A stretch of 64,000 bases of DNA, from positions 7,121,983 through 7,185,982 of the forward strand of contig NC_087077.1 of the NCBI RefSeq assembly GCF_026151205.1. The letters are read 5' to 3'. Made by a program: the position numbers and the translations under genes. This document shows, in pieces, positions 23,579 through 36,088 of this stretch. Below the pieces are notes generated by a model that was not told the origin of the DNA, ran no database searches, and saw only the letters and a program-made list of their open reading frames with translations. This stretch comes from Bolinopsis microptera (taxonomy: Eukaryota; Ctenophora; Tentaculata; Lobata; Bolinopsidae). Within the stretch, counting starts at the first letter, position 1. Each line of letters begins with the position of its first letter.

Positions 23579-25986
23579 GCAATGTAGTACTTGTTAGGTT
23601 TTGAAATATAGTGGTCTGTTTCAACTGGTCTGTGTTAGTCATGCACAGTTATCTAATTTTGGCAAACGAATGAAACTGACGGATTTTGGCAAATTGCCGA
23701 GGAATTATGGTAAATTGCCGTAATTCCTCAGCCTCATTTGTAAGCTAGTCTGTTTTGGTAAATTTGCTACATTATTATTTTTCATTTCATTTCAGTCAAC
23801 GCTGATCCGAGAGAGCATCATGTAAGAAATGAATGGCAGTACTTGTTTTAATTATACATATTCATCTTTTCAATATTAATTCACTTTAAAACCCATCGTC
23901 TTGCACCTTTGAATCATATTACCGATAATGGCATATTTTAATGTGGAATTGTTTCATCTTGAGTACCGAAATAGCGTGCAGAATATGTTAAATGCACACT
24001 ATTACTAAGCTCATTTTTTGATCCACTGATATAATATCTTATATCGTGCACTTTGTTTGTCTTTTTATTTATATTTGTATAGCAATAGAATTAATATATT
24101 AATAATCGGTTGGAACCACAAAACAACATTCTTTGAATAATTTGTGGAGTGATGATATAATTTGGTGACTGATAATTACATTATTACAGATGATTAGCTG
24201 TAATAATTGTATCTGATACTACTGATAGCGACGCTAACATATTTAATATTTGATCTCAGCGATAATTTTAACACCTGATGTTAGACGATCTATTTCTTCT
24301 TTTTTTGCGTAGGTTTTTATCGTTCCTCTAGATTGCTTGGTAATGTCAAGCAGGCCTTATCAATGGAATCAACTGCCAAACGCCAGTTGATGTGAACACG
24401 TTAAATCGGAAGCTGTTTTTGATGCCGCAACAAGCAGATCTGTCCTTTGCCGTATTATTTGACGAATATATTGGTTTTTGTGTTACATTATCAATCTTCA
24501 CACTTGTTCTTTTCTATTCTCTATTGTTTGATCCTAAAGCAAGTTGATCTGATTTCGTTGTGAGCATGAGCTCAAACATGATACAGTTTAAATTGCTTAG
24601 TATCCTTCAGTTCAGCCAACTAACACGTTGACGCCAGGTTATGGTCGCAATTTGAGTTTGACATCTATGTATTATACATATATATAATATTCAACTTAAA
24701 ATTCGAAACAATGAACTTATATTCAAGAACGGAACGTTAAGATTATGATTATTTATATCTTAGTTACTATTCAAGTTACAACTCGATAATTAATATCAAT
24801 GTTTATTATATTCAAGAACTCTTCAGGATTCAGGATACGTAAAGCCTGGAATAGATCATTAAATTGTGACATTTAATTAATATTCTGTTTATTTACTGTG
24901 ACACTTAATCAATATTCTGTTTATTTATTGGCGTATACCGACGGCCTGTCCATCGACAACTTGACGAATTGTCGATATTAAATCAGGGACATATTATCGA
25001 GCCAGAAGTAACATGCTCCTCTGCATGCCTACTGGTCTGACAGTGACTTACTATTTTGTCTAACGAGTATAAATGTCGTCCAATCCAGGTCCTGATGTCC
25101 TAATTTTGTCGGAAATTGGAACAAAGTCTCGCCTAGTATGTTTATATGTAGTTTAACGGCTCTATCCCCCTCTTCGCTTGTTATCTCCTGCACTAGCTAA
25201 TCAATTTGTCCAACGTTTTCATTCTCACAATCTCTCACGAATATAACCCAATGACTGAAAATGAGTTTTATCATCGTAATAAGCTTATCAAACTGCATAA
25301 AATATTGTATATTCCGTCGCGTTTGGCCAAGTCTGGACTGTCCTACCTTCATTCGATATAACATATTCCTCATGTTATACCTGCCGCTTTATAAGCTCGG
25401 GTAGGTAATAAATATCGCAACCTAGAATTTTGACGGAACAAATCAATTTTACGGTACAAACTACAAATTGGTCTTTATCGCACCCAGTATGATAACACGT
25501 GCATAGTATCCAATATAGATGGGGCTCATGGGTGATCATGGGGGCTGAGCAATTGGATTGGATTGCAGTATCCATACTTTTCATCTTCGTGATAGTGACC
25601 CGGTACTAGTTCACGGTAATTTCACCTCATCTTAGGAATGAATGAGGTTAACTACCTTATAACAGGTATCGGACAAAGTGTTGCTGCTCGAACTGATTAG
25701 TTTTTATTTGAGGGCTTGTTCGTCTTATCTGTGCGAGGCAATGCGGGTTGTATCATTTTTCCTTTTGGCTTGAAGTTAACCCAATACCCAGCCATACTGT
25801 AACTATTCTAGGTGTGTGATGGTAATTTGTTACTGTTAGGTGTCTCTCACACCTCAACAGTCAACAGTGAAGAACTCAAGAATACGCTGCATGATTTTGG
25901 CTTCACGTCTTTCACGTCTTTCAACGTACTTTTGGTAATCTAATCCACGTTCAATCCTTCGTCCTAACTGTACCATTTAATGTAAT

Positions 25987-26160
25987 CAACCACACCCAAA
26001 ACCACAATCACACCCACAACCTCAACCACAACTCTAACCACAACCACACCCTCAACCACAACTCTAACCACAACCATAACCAGTAACCACAACCAAAACC
26101 CCAACACCAACTCCAATCCAAATCAGACACCCACCCACAACCTCAACCACAACCTGCTAT
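25987..26160. repeat. C/A-rich, guanine-poor strand-asymmetric repeat
   Basis: Irregular repetition of ccacaacc, ctcaaccacaactctaac and related blocks over about 170 bp, with almost no G on this strand. The phrase ctcaaccacaactctaacc occurs twice (about 26018 and 26052). Behaves like a degenerate minisatellite. Confidence 0.75.
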
Positions 26161-29141
26161 CCCCACTGTCAGGAGATCACCAGGTGTCGATCAGTGGATG
26201 TCTTGTAATGATAGCTGGGTAAAATACAAGGTAAATACACTAAATACTGCACTGGGCATTATCAGTGCGTATTATTACCCACCTTAAAGGCTTATTGGCC
26301 ATATTGAGCCTTCGTTCCGTGGTATGGCCTGTGCAGTTATCAGATATTAAGTTTCTGCTTACTTCGCCCCAGTTTTATCAATGACTAATAAACACCATTT
26401 ATTATTTATTATTATTATTTAAGCTCACGCCTCATGGATTGTTAACTTAGAGCTCAGCTTATTCAACTTTCCACGACTTACGGATTGTCTGTACTAGTCT
26501 TCAAATCGCCCTCTCAGTCAGAAATAATTATGTCTTTCACCACAACTTCGCTTTCCAGTTTCAACCCGAACTTGAATTCCCCATTGTTATGCGCCACAAT
26601 AGACAATTCCCTTGTTGCCCTGTTCTACGAAACCCCGCTCCAAATAGAACTGATCCACGGAGAACGGGAACAATGAGCCGTTAACAGTTTAACACTCGCC
26701 CTGGTAACACATGACACGTCTCTTGCACGTGTAATTACAGCAGGACGCAGACGGTAACCACGGTAACGACTTAATCGCATTGTTCAGAAAGCAGGGAGCT
26801 GGCTTAAATCATGGTAGCAGTGTAACTGTGCTGGGTGCTGTCTATTTGGAAGTTAGAGTGAGGGCAGGTTCTAGGACCCTGCAGGGCAAACCGTTTGCAT
26901 GAATAATTTAAATTATGGTAAGATATAAGCTCTTAATTCGTGCTTTATTATGTTTGTTTCACTGAAGCGCTAGACAACAGCTCTTTACTCTTACTTATGT
27001 TAGTGCTCGTAGCAAGTAGTATAGTAAAGTATTGAAGTTGTTTTGTCAAGTTTGATATAATTTTACTATTTCCTCAAATTCTGCATTTAATCAAATTTAG
27101 ATGCTCACTTTACTTCAGTGTATCCAAACAGCCATATAATTACGATTAAGCCAGCAACAGTAAAAGAAGTGTATTCCGTACTTTCTTCGCTCAAAGCTTC
27201 GATGCAATGGGCAGTTACTCATTTAACCCTCAATCACGGTATCCCGATTATTCGGTCGAGTCAACCGAGAGATTAGACTCGTCTCCAGACTCCATTCGAC
27301 CGTTAAAATATTGTAAAACAGGCTGTGATATCTTACAACTTTTATGTTGCGCCAGCAACAGAGGGTGTTTAAAATGGAGGAATGCTCACGCTAATGCAAT
27401 TTTTACACTGTTGCCACGTGATGTACAAACTTGCTAAAATCTCTAAAATCTTGCCGACCCTGTATAGTAAAAGAAGTTCGGTTATATATACATATATAAC
27501 TTGAATTTCAAATACCGTTTCGAATACAGTTAAGTTTTTCGTATACAGTTTAAACCACGCGTCGAGTTACTCAAGAAAACAACAATTTCAGCAACAACTG
27601 AATGTGAACCATGTTTAATTGGAGATTTTGAGAGACTGGAGAGATTGTGAGATCAAGCCGGGGAACTATTGCACGTCGAAATAGCCGACTGATATTCTTT
27701 TGCGATCTCAAGAATTTAGAAAAAGCTTAGGGTAATCTGAAATTGAATTTTTGGCACCTTAGTGAATAATCGTATTAAAATATCTATTTATGCTTTCTTA
27801 GACCAATTTTGGGATTTCAAAACAAAGCCCATTGACCCAACCTCGCGAGTTGACCTGCAACAAAGTCTTATAATTATGTTTTATGTAAGACTAAGTCCCG
27901 ACTATATAGCTATTATACAACAAAGTCACAACATTGCGTCCTGGACTAGCGTGCCAGTGTAGTGGACTAATGATGTTCACAAGTGTAGAAAAGGTTCACA
28001 CCAGACAACATAGTCAATAGTTGATACCTCCACCTCTAGTTGGTATATCTCCCTAACTATCATGGTAGTTAGTCTGTCCTGCACCCCTCCTGGGCAGTGG
28101 TAAGCTCGTGGTAATGTGTCTGTTCTAGGTGATAATTAGTTGTATTATAGGTGGCATGTCCTCAGGAACTCCTGGTATGTTGCCAGGAATCTCTGTTAAT
28201 CTTCTGATGAACCCTCTGTATCCTTCGCTGTAAAGTTTCCATTGCTTGCATTGTTTGCTGGAGCATTCGTGTGATTGTGATAAAATAGTGGTTCTGTATA
28301 ATCCGGTTACATTCTATACGGCAGATGTTTCGTCCTATTGTCGTCGCTATCAGTTTTACCGTATTTTCCACAAAGTCACACATACCTTATGTTTTACCGC
28401 ATTGTTCATATAACTTCACATAAATCACATGCCATCTACAAGTACATTCTACAGACTACAGCTGTCTATTTCACTGATTCAAGTTGAATTTATGCACTGT
28501 AGCTGTGTATAGAACTTGGCCTTGCGATTCATCTGTGAAAATGTCTTAAAATTAAAAATCCACTGTTTTCGACCTCTACTACCAAAATAAGCAGTGAAAC
28601 GACAATCACAGCGACCGGTCCGGCCAACTCCGAACCAAACAACTATTTGACTCACTTCTTAACGTCTTAAAATTATATATTAGATGCAAGGCTGTGCTAA
28701 AAAGTAAAAAGTCACTATGTAGCGGGCTTGTGAGGAAAATGGCCTAACTAACGGTTGCAATCTGGCATATAAATAAAATAAATAACGAATATTCGAATAA
28801 TCAATTAGTAATTAGTAACTCGGTAATGATATTGTTTTAATTCAACATGCTGCGAACTAATGAGGAACTACGTCACTTGTTCGTCTTGTTCTTACTTAAT
28901 GCCTGTTATTGTACCGCGGTAATTCCTATTAATTACGTAATTTTCATCGTTGGTGAGAATTCTGTAATTTGTTAGTGGTTTTTGTCTTCATGCCTGTTGA
29001 TTTTTCTTAAGTTACGCACCTCTTCAAACTGAGGCGAACTCTATAAGCATTTGACATTTTTAATTTTAGACACCTCGAAACATTGATTTATAAATTCCAA
29101 GAATAGGAACATTATAGTTACCTTCTCAAATCATTTTAATT

Positions 29142-29200
29142 AATATCATTTTGATATCATTTAGTTGATATCATTTAATTGATATCATTTAATTGATATT
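29142..29200. repeat. 14-bp tandem repeat, ~4 copies
   Basis: The unit ttgatatcatttaa repeats about four times with small changes. Each unit contains the palindrome gatatc. Confidence 0.75.
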
Positions 29201-29319
29201 GATGAATGATGAAGGTAACTAGCTATGATGATATTTTAATTTTATGACTGAGCATTAGTTTTTTATTGGTTTCCTGCTCTACTGAACTTGAAGTTGAAGT
29301 AATGAAGTAAGGATAGTCT

Positions 29320-29475
29320 TAATTGGATCAGTAAACGTTTGCTCGGTCTTCATGGTTATTTACAGCAATACTTCCATTTGGTTCATGATTCTGTAGAATA
29401 TTTTTCTCCTTAGCGTGCCGCTGACAATTAATGTTGATACCATGAAAACCGAGCAAAGGTTTAGTGATCCAATTA
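29320..29475. mobile_element. 156-bp MITE with ~37-bp inverted ends
   Basis: Left end taattggatcagtaaacgtt continuing tgctcggtcttcatgg; right end ccatgaaaaccgagcaaagg continuing tttagtgatccaatta. The two are inverse with about four mismatches. TA at both edges fits a TA target-site duplication. No coding capacity. Confidence 0.75.
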
Positions 29476-29502
29476 CAACTATTCGTAGTTCTAGCACAGT
29501 TC

Positions 29503-29574
29503 ATTTCCGACTGAAATGAAGGAGTAGGAGATATAAAGTTTATCTCTGGGTCCTTGATTTCAGTCGGAAATCTG
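29503..29574. repeat. Small hairpin element
   Basis: tttccgactgaaat and its exact inverse atttcagtcggaaa flank about 40 bp. This may be another miniature element or a stem-loop. It lies only ~30 bp from the preceding MITE. Confidence 0.6.
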
Positions 29575-30271
29575 ATGCAAACGATAAACGGAGATATTAC
29601 GGGTTGGGTAAATGAGCGGATATATACTAGATTTAATGACGTATAAAATGATGTGCTTACTGCTTATAAAGTGCTAACAACTTAAACAAATGGCGCTGTA
29701 CAAGGTCTAAAACTCTTAGTCACGTGATCACAGCTGCTGAAAGTCAGCTACAAATCTAATCTATTCGTTGATAATGAACATTCCCTTACAATCTTACATG
29801 TGCACTCGTTAATTACAACCTACTGCTTATCGCCCATTATGCTATGTAAGTTAATGTAAGTTTGTGTACCTCTACAACAAGATCACGGTTCAATAGCCTC
29901 AGATACGGAACCCAGTATGTAATTGAAACAATTATAACTAACTCACAGGTTATACCCGCGTCAAATGCGTGCGGAGGATATAATGAACCAATTATGACAT
30001 ACATTATGTTAGCTGTCTCCCTCATGAGTCTCATTATACCCTGTTACGTAGATGACTAGATGTTCTTACCTAAACGATACTTTCTCAAAAACACGTAGTT
30101 TAGAGAGATATTCTTATCCAGTTTCTTTCTCAAAGAACGTGTATAGTTTAGTGAAATATTCTCATAGATCAGAGCTCTACATTTTAACTTACCTTTAAAG
30201 TTACTCCTAACGGTCACAGAGACCGCCATTTCTAGAGACAATGTGACATCCACCACAACGTTGCTATATCA

Positions 30272-30293
30272 ACATATATATATATATATATGA
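30272..30293. repeat. TA dinucleotide microsatellite
   Basis: Uninterrupted alternating at/ta run followed by further AT-rich, TA-rich sequence to about 30330. Confidence 0.9.
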
Positions 30294-33200
30294 TATAATT
30301 ATATGTATATATGATAATATAATAGTATTGTAAAGCAGTGAACATATTGAATATGATAAAATATGATAAAATAGTTAATGTATTAGCAAACAATCGGCAA
30401 TTATGCTTATCTACGACTAGCTGCCATGTGAGCGGGCCCTAATGTTGCCGGCTTATCCCCTGTCCGGCTCCCGTATAATAAGGGACTATACAGGGCCTCC
30501 TACCTGCAGGGCACCTATTATCCTTACTGACTGGTGACAATAATGCGCTCCTTTATCATGCACCCTTGTAAATGCAATGCTCCTTATCATGCTCCTTTCT
30601 AATGCTCCTTATCATGCTCCATTATGGTGCGTCTGGTTTAATAAGTTGCAATTTTGTCTTCTGTAAGTGTAAAGCTCTCGCTTTTTTCCGTCTGCAGATT
30701 TGAAGTTGTTTGCTTATAATGTATGATCAATATCACCGTAATTTAATTGTTTTGTGAGTGAGTGTCGCATAACGGTGCATATTCTTTCAGTCCATGGCAA
30801 ATCGAGAAAAGTATCGAAATGAATTAGATCCGTTCGATATTTTTGAAAAATCGTCTGTAATCAGACAAATTGAAGCTTATATTTTGCAGTTTATACATTT
30901 CCTTCCTCGCTTTTTATTTAATAAAATGATTAAATGAAGGTAAATAGGTTAACTGCAAGTATAATTTGACATTCTGAGTTCCTTAGGATTTGTCACTTCG
31001 CTGTTACAACGCTTGAAAAAAGTACTCTATTGATGAAATATTTCCAGCTTTACTTGCTTACAAGCCCATTTCTTGTTCTTAAATCCCGATAGGTTTGAAC
31101 TTTCCGACAAACCACACCACCACCCAGCCGCGCTATATTACAGTATTACGACAACAGCTAGTCTGATATCTTCTGATCTGTTTGTCCATGATCGATTTTT
31201 AAAGCGTTCATAAAGGTTCAGATTGCCGCGTCGGTGCATGCTAATGAAGTAATAAACTGTGGAAACCGTTGTGCTAGCCATCTTCTTGGTGACCCGAAAC
31301 CCCTGAAAAGAGGTGACTTCCATTATAATAGCGAGCGTGGATCTAATTTACTCGCGTCTATCTATGTCTGATGTCACAGCAAGCCCATTAGAGATCCTAG
31401 TCTCTTTATAAGACAAGAGAAACGGCAACTTAGGACGCGAATCGCACTATATAACAAAAGCACCGTTTTGCAATGTTGTTGCTATAAAATCAATGTATCC
31501 TTGTCCGGTTGTCGGAATGCAGGGCAGGAACCCCTCCTTCAGGTTCAATAATGAATTATATGATCAATTACACTATAAATTTGATCATAGTTCTCATGAA
31601 TTTATTTATTGCAAGGTACCCAGACACCATCCATTATTGATCCTTTTTCCTTTGATCGTTTTTCCGTACAATGCCACATATAACTATATAAGTCACAATC
31701 GGCAACTTGTAAGTTGTACATGTCCGTATGGTAATCTTCATCTATACTGATAGTCTGATACATTCCACTTATGAGGCCAACTGTCCTTTGACATGCGACA
31801 TGTGTATGTATTTAGTGGGCCAGTACGTGACACGTGTAGATGACCACTTTGCCGGTATGCCTTTGCTGTTTAAACCTTGTGAAACAACGGTTGTTGTAGA
31901 TATTAGTCAAGTTTTGTTGAGTTTAAAACGTATCTTACCTTCGCAGTTTCAGGCCCTGTGACGCCAGAAAAAGTCATAAAGATTCTATTATCTTTGTTCC
32001 ATCTCCTTGCCGATCTACACTCGACCACCTAGCCATTTGGAATTGGACACTGCATGACGACACTGTATGTGGTAGTGGAAGCTTGCATTTGCAATATGCA
32101 TGAAGAAATGGAGGAATGCTCGATACACACCTGCTACACTGCTTATGAAACGAATTAGAGCAATTATTCGTTCCCAGTGTAATCTAAAATGGCTCAACTT
32201 CGATAATCGATAGTGAATACTTGATAGGCTGTAGTTGTTGAAATCCGTGCTCGACAATTGCCGTATGGAGTTAAATACCCTAAGTACTAAATAGTCGAGT
32301 TTTCGCTCTTTTATAAGTCGTACCAACCCGGTCCCGCTATTGACGGCACTGGACCGAACCTGTCATTCTTGCTTTAACTTTATAACGTTGCCTACCATTC
32401 CCATGCTGCTTCTTAATTACATTAACTCTTAATAAATGGAGAGCTACCCTCGCTCGCATTCTTCTGTCTTTTTGTAGCCGATTCCCTTTAACTTGCGATA
32501 TATTTATAGATAATTGAAATATTTTAAATTTTAATTGTAAAGTTACATACATGACATTAAAATGTTGATAATTTCCCTTAAGTTATTACAAACGCCATCG
32601 TACTCACTACTTGTCTCTAATATAGTCGTTACTTTATAGTAGTTATAGTTTTAATATGTGATATCTATATTATATTTTTAACTTGACGAAATCCCCCGGC
32701 AATAGGGACCAATTTCAGCTCGCAAATGGAGTTGAAACCTCGCGACTTTTAGCAAGATTGTAGATTGTAGAAAAAGGAAATGTTGTTTTATAGCATTCTT
32801 AGAATTTTGATTTCGGCTTTAGATTTGTTACAATTAACGTCGGAAGTAAGGAACAATTTAAAACAGAAAGATGGCGTAATTTCATCAAAGGTTAACTGCG
32901 CCGTTGCTAATAGCAACAGCAAGAGATTGCACATGCGCGAGCAAGCACAGTTTAGCAACGCGCGTTGCCATGCTTTATGATACGTCATGACTATAGCTCA
33001 TATTTACGCTCACTCTATGACTATTGTCAAATAAAATCCATAATTTCTACAGTACAAAGCTAGATGATAAAGAGAAATAAACACAATAAAAAACTGATTT
33101 TACAAATTTCCTCGAGCAAAGCTTTCGACTTGCGGGTTTCTAGTAATCATATAATATATTCCCAATATTATAATAATACTGGACAGCTGGGCTCAAATGA

Positions 33201-33373
33201 AAGTAACTTCATGTTCACCACTAAGAGTACAGCTAGCATTATAGCATTATAACGAGGTTGTGGTATCACCACTGCTGAAGTAAAATACATCGGGAGTTGG
33301 GTCCAATTTCCCACATTGTTCCTGCTAATTTAAATTAATATAGATGCTAGGATAGCTCTGTTCCAGTACTCTG

Positions 33374-34826
33374 TTATCGACCACACAGCTTGTGTGGTAT
33401 TTTAACTGGTGGGCGTTTCAAGACAGAGTTGGGATATTCTCGTAGTTCATCAGCTGTTGCTTCTTCTTCCGCAATCTCCAATGCTTGGTAGAAATCTCTT
33501 ATTCTCCCCCGTGAACTACAAGTATGGGCTCTGAAATTATGTAACTTTGTGAAGTTTACTTGAATTACAAAATAAAGTTTACATACTATAGAGTAACAGG
33601 TATCAATAGTTCATTACTTCTGTTTGTGAAATGAATTAATTAATTAATTGAATAATCAAGTGCTCTCTGTAATCCCTAATGGTTTACCTACCTCTGATTG
33701 TTGGATCCTGATAGCTTGAGTAAGTCTCTCACCCGATGTACAAAACAGAAGCCATGTTTACAGTTCTCACAGTAAACAACCTGACTAGCTTGTGGTGGCT
33801 GGGTGTTTCTTTCAGATCGTGTCTTTACTTTCATGTAGTTCATATGCACGTTAACCTGCAATAAATGATGGGATTGATTTATCATTCCTCTATAAAATAG
33901 ATACGTTAATAGAATTATTGGCCATTGATTTATCATTCCTCTATAAAATAGACACGTTAAAAGAATTATTGGCCATTAATTTATCATTCCTCTATAAAAT
34001 AGACACGTTAATAGAATTATTGGCCATTGATTTATCATTCCTCTATAAAATAGACACTATTGTAAAATAGACACTATTGTAAAATAGAATTATTGGCCAA
34101 AATGTTTTGAACCCTAAAAGGAGAAGGTCCACTACCGTACCTGGCAATCTAGTGCTGTCTTTTCAGGTGGCTGATTCCTTACTACAATCTTATGTGGTCT
34201 GTTAACTGGTGGACGTTTCAGGAAAAAATTGAGAGATTCTCGTAGTTCATCAGCTGTTGCTTCTTCTTCCCCAATCTCCAATGCTTGGTAGAAATCTGTT
34301 ATTTCCCCTCGTGAACTGCGTCTATCTGTACTAATGTTTTTTAGCTTATTAAAGATTGCACAATAACTTAAGTAAAACATGGTTCATGCATGAGATATTC
34401 ACAATTTCTTGATTTTAGCTGATATAAAATTACCTCAGATTATGTTGTGACACTTTTTGTTGACCTGAACTGAGGAAATCTCTACCATTTAAACCATTTC
34501 CGGTAGCACTTTGTTTGTAACGAAACCTCTGCTTTTGCATCTCGTAATTTACTGGTGCAGAATGAAGGTGTGGTTTCTTGTTTTGACCTCCACTCGATTT
34601 CTTGCACTCTTCGTTTATATGCAAGTTCACCTGAAGAAGATATTATTATTTTTATTACGCTCGGACTAGAAAGGGTTCAATTCACCGATAAAAACTATTT
34701 ATACAATTGAAACGTCTGAAATGTAACACTTAAATTTACATTCATCAAAGGATCCTCATCATGCCTCATCAGTATCAAATCCCCACATTCAGGACAAGAC
34801 AATTGTCTTTGGGCCCGCACCGACAT
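33374..34826 (-). CDS. C2HC/AN1-like zinc-finger protein, 5 exons, 259 aa
   Basis: Exons (minus strand): 34826-34740, 34630-34434, 34330-34141, 33855-33692, 33515-33374. All junctions are GT-AG with matching phases (0, 2, 0, 2), and the chain runs from ATG to TAA. Exons 1-2 together make CPEC (11-14), an 18-residue spacer, then HINEEC (33-38). That is the C-x2-C-x18-H-x4-C spacing of the ZFAND2-type finger and also resembles UBZ4 ubiquitin-binding fingers. Exon 4 encodes YCENCKHGFCFVHR (Cys187, 190, 195, His198), like half of an AN1 finger. Exons 3 and 5 both encode SSRG-x-I-x-DFYQALEI then EEEATADELRE: a duplicated exon. Exons 2 and 4 also begin alike (VNLHIN and VNVHMN). A TGA lies four codons upstream of the ATG in frame. 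A role in ubiquitin-linked protein quality control or DNA repair is only inferred from the fingers; I cannot name the gene. Confidence 0.7.
33872..34080. repeat. 51-bp tandem repeat (4 copies) in intron 3 of the zinc-finger gene
   Basis: The unit begins ttgatttatcattcctctat and ends agaattattggcca, at 33875, 33926, 33977 and 34028, with 1-3 changes per copy. A partial fifth block with a small internal duplication (agacactattgtaaaat twice) follows to about 34100. It fills most of the 285-bp intron. Confidence 0.9.
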
Positions 34827-35214
34827 AGCAACTGTTAACTTTCAGAGTAAAAGATTAATTAAAAATTGTATTACCGTAACCCAAAATGCAAAAGATGAAA
34901 TAGAAACAATTTGTGAATTTTTTTCTGAACATATTTTGAAATGTGGAAATTCTTTGCCTTTGTCCTACTCATTATATGAAGACTGTTGTTCCAGTACAAT
35001 ATATCAAAGGAACGTCTTCGAAATTAACATATTTACAAAATTAACATATTTACAAAATTAATTTACAATCATACTATATTATACTCTGGAGGGAGTGAAA
35101 CAGTCAAATCTCAAAAATGTAGCAAGTAAAATGCTTGTAATTTTAACTCAAACGTTAATGATACCATAGCACGGGCAGAGCACAAAGATCTACAATGCTT
35201 TACTACAGTATAAA

Positions 35215-35402
35215 TAGTCTTTTCAAACAGAAATATTATTCTCAGTTATCTTGCATACCATTTTACTATCACTACGTTTGTCATGTTTCCAGTTTTCCAT
35301 TCTTTTACTTAAAAGAATGGAAGATTCGAAACGTGACAAACGTAATGATAGTAAAATTGTATGCGCTATAACTGAGAATAATATTTCTGTTCGATGAGAC
35401 TA
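35215..35402. mobile_element. 188-bp near-perfect palindromic MITE
   Basis: Starts tagtct and ends agacta. The two halves are inverse over about 85 bp each, with matching blocks cagaaatattattctcagtt, attttactatca, acgtttgtca and ttccattctttt, meeting at ttttacttaaaa. TA at both edges suggests a TA target-site duplication. No coding capacity. Confidence 0.85.
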
Positions 35403-36028
35403 GTCATTCTGATGAATTCCGGTGAACTCTGGTGAACTCTACCATATGCATAGTTGCGTCTGATTTCAAATGATGTTTGAATATTCTAGCTGCTTTGGTA
35501 TAATTATTAAAGCCTTCAACAATGTCTTTAATCCTCATAAAATGATATACATAACGTAGAACGACATATTTGTAACAAAGGTAAGGTAACAAAGACTAAT
35601 GTAATATTTAAATTATAAGCTTGGTAAATTTCTATCTATTATATCAGAGTATGTGATTTTCCAACGTTGCAAAATACTCAACTAATATTCAAATAATAAT
35701 CTATCTAGATGTATTTATATTTATTTTGAGCTTATCAAAGGCTTATGAGCTTATTTTTACATGTATTAAACATGTTGAATAAACAGGAAAAAGGAAGTTC
35801 CTGCTGTAGATTTTGCATGTTTGCGAAATTTGTTTAAAACAGAAACATAGATCGTCATTTACTGAACTCAGGAAGCAATAGCTCTTTCAACACTACTATA
35901 TAACAAATAATTTGAGATCATGAATACGATGTAGTTACATTGAAACGTCGAGTAATCTCCTTTCCCTAATAAGAGCATTTTTACTTGTCGCAACAACCGG
36001 GATAAAGATAATTTTTACACAGAATACA

Positions 36029-36088
36029 TGTAATATTATGTTATATTATGTAATATTATGTTATATTATGTAATATTATGTTATATTA
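36029..36088. repeat. 20-bp tandem repeat, 3 copies
   Basis: The unit tgtaatattatgttatatta occurs exactly three times head to tail. Confidence 0.9.

Larger units (their letters stand above)
22294..33373. other. Gene-poor intergenic region with small hairpin elements
   Basis: About 11 kb without a supportable gene. It holds a pogo/Tigger-like hairpin (23472-23578), a guanine-free C/A-rich tract (25987-26160), short tandem repeats (29142-29200), two hairpin elements (29320-29475 and 29503-29574), an imperfect duplication at 30080-30165 and a TA microsatellite (30272-30293). Isolated open frames such as 26485-26676 and 27207-27437 carry no motif I recognise. Confidence 0.4.

Noticed and set aside
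26485-26676. Open frame on both strands around 26.5 kb as a coding exon
   Set aside because: Both strands are open with no firm splice sites and no motif; cannot be told from chance.
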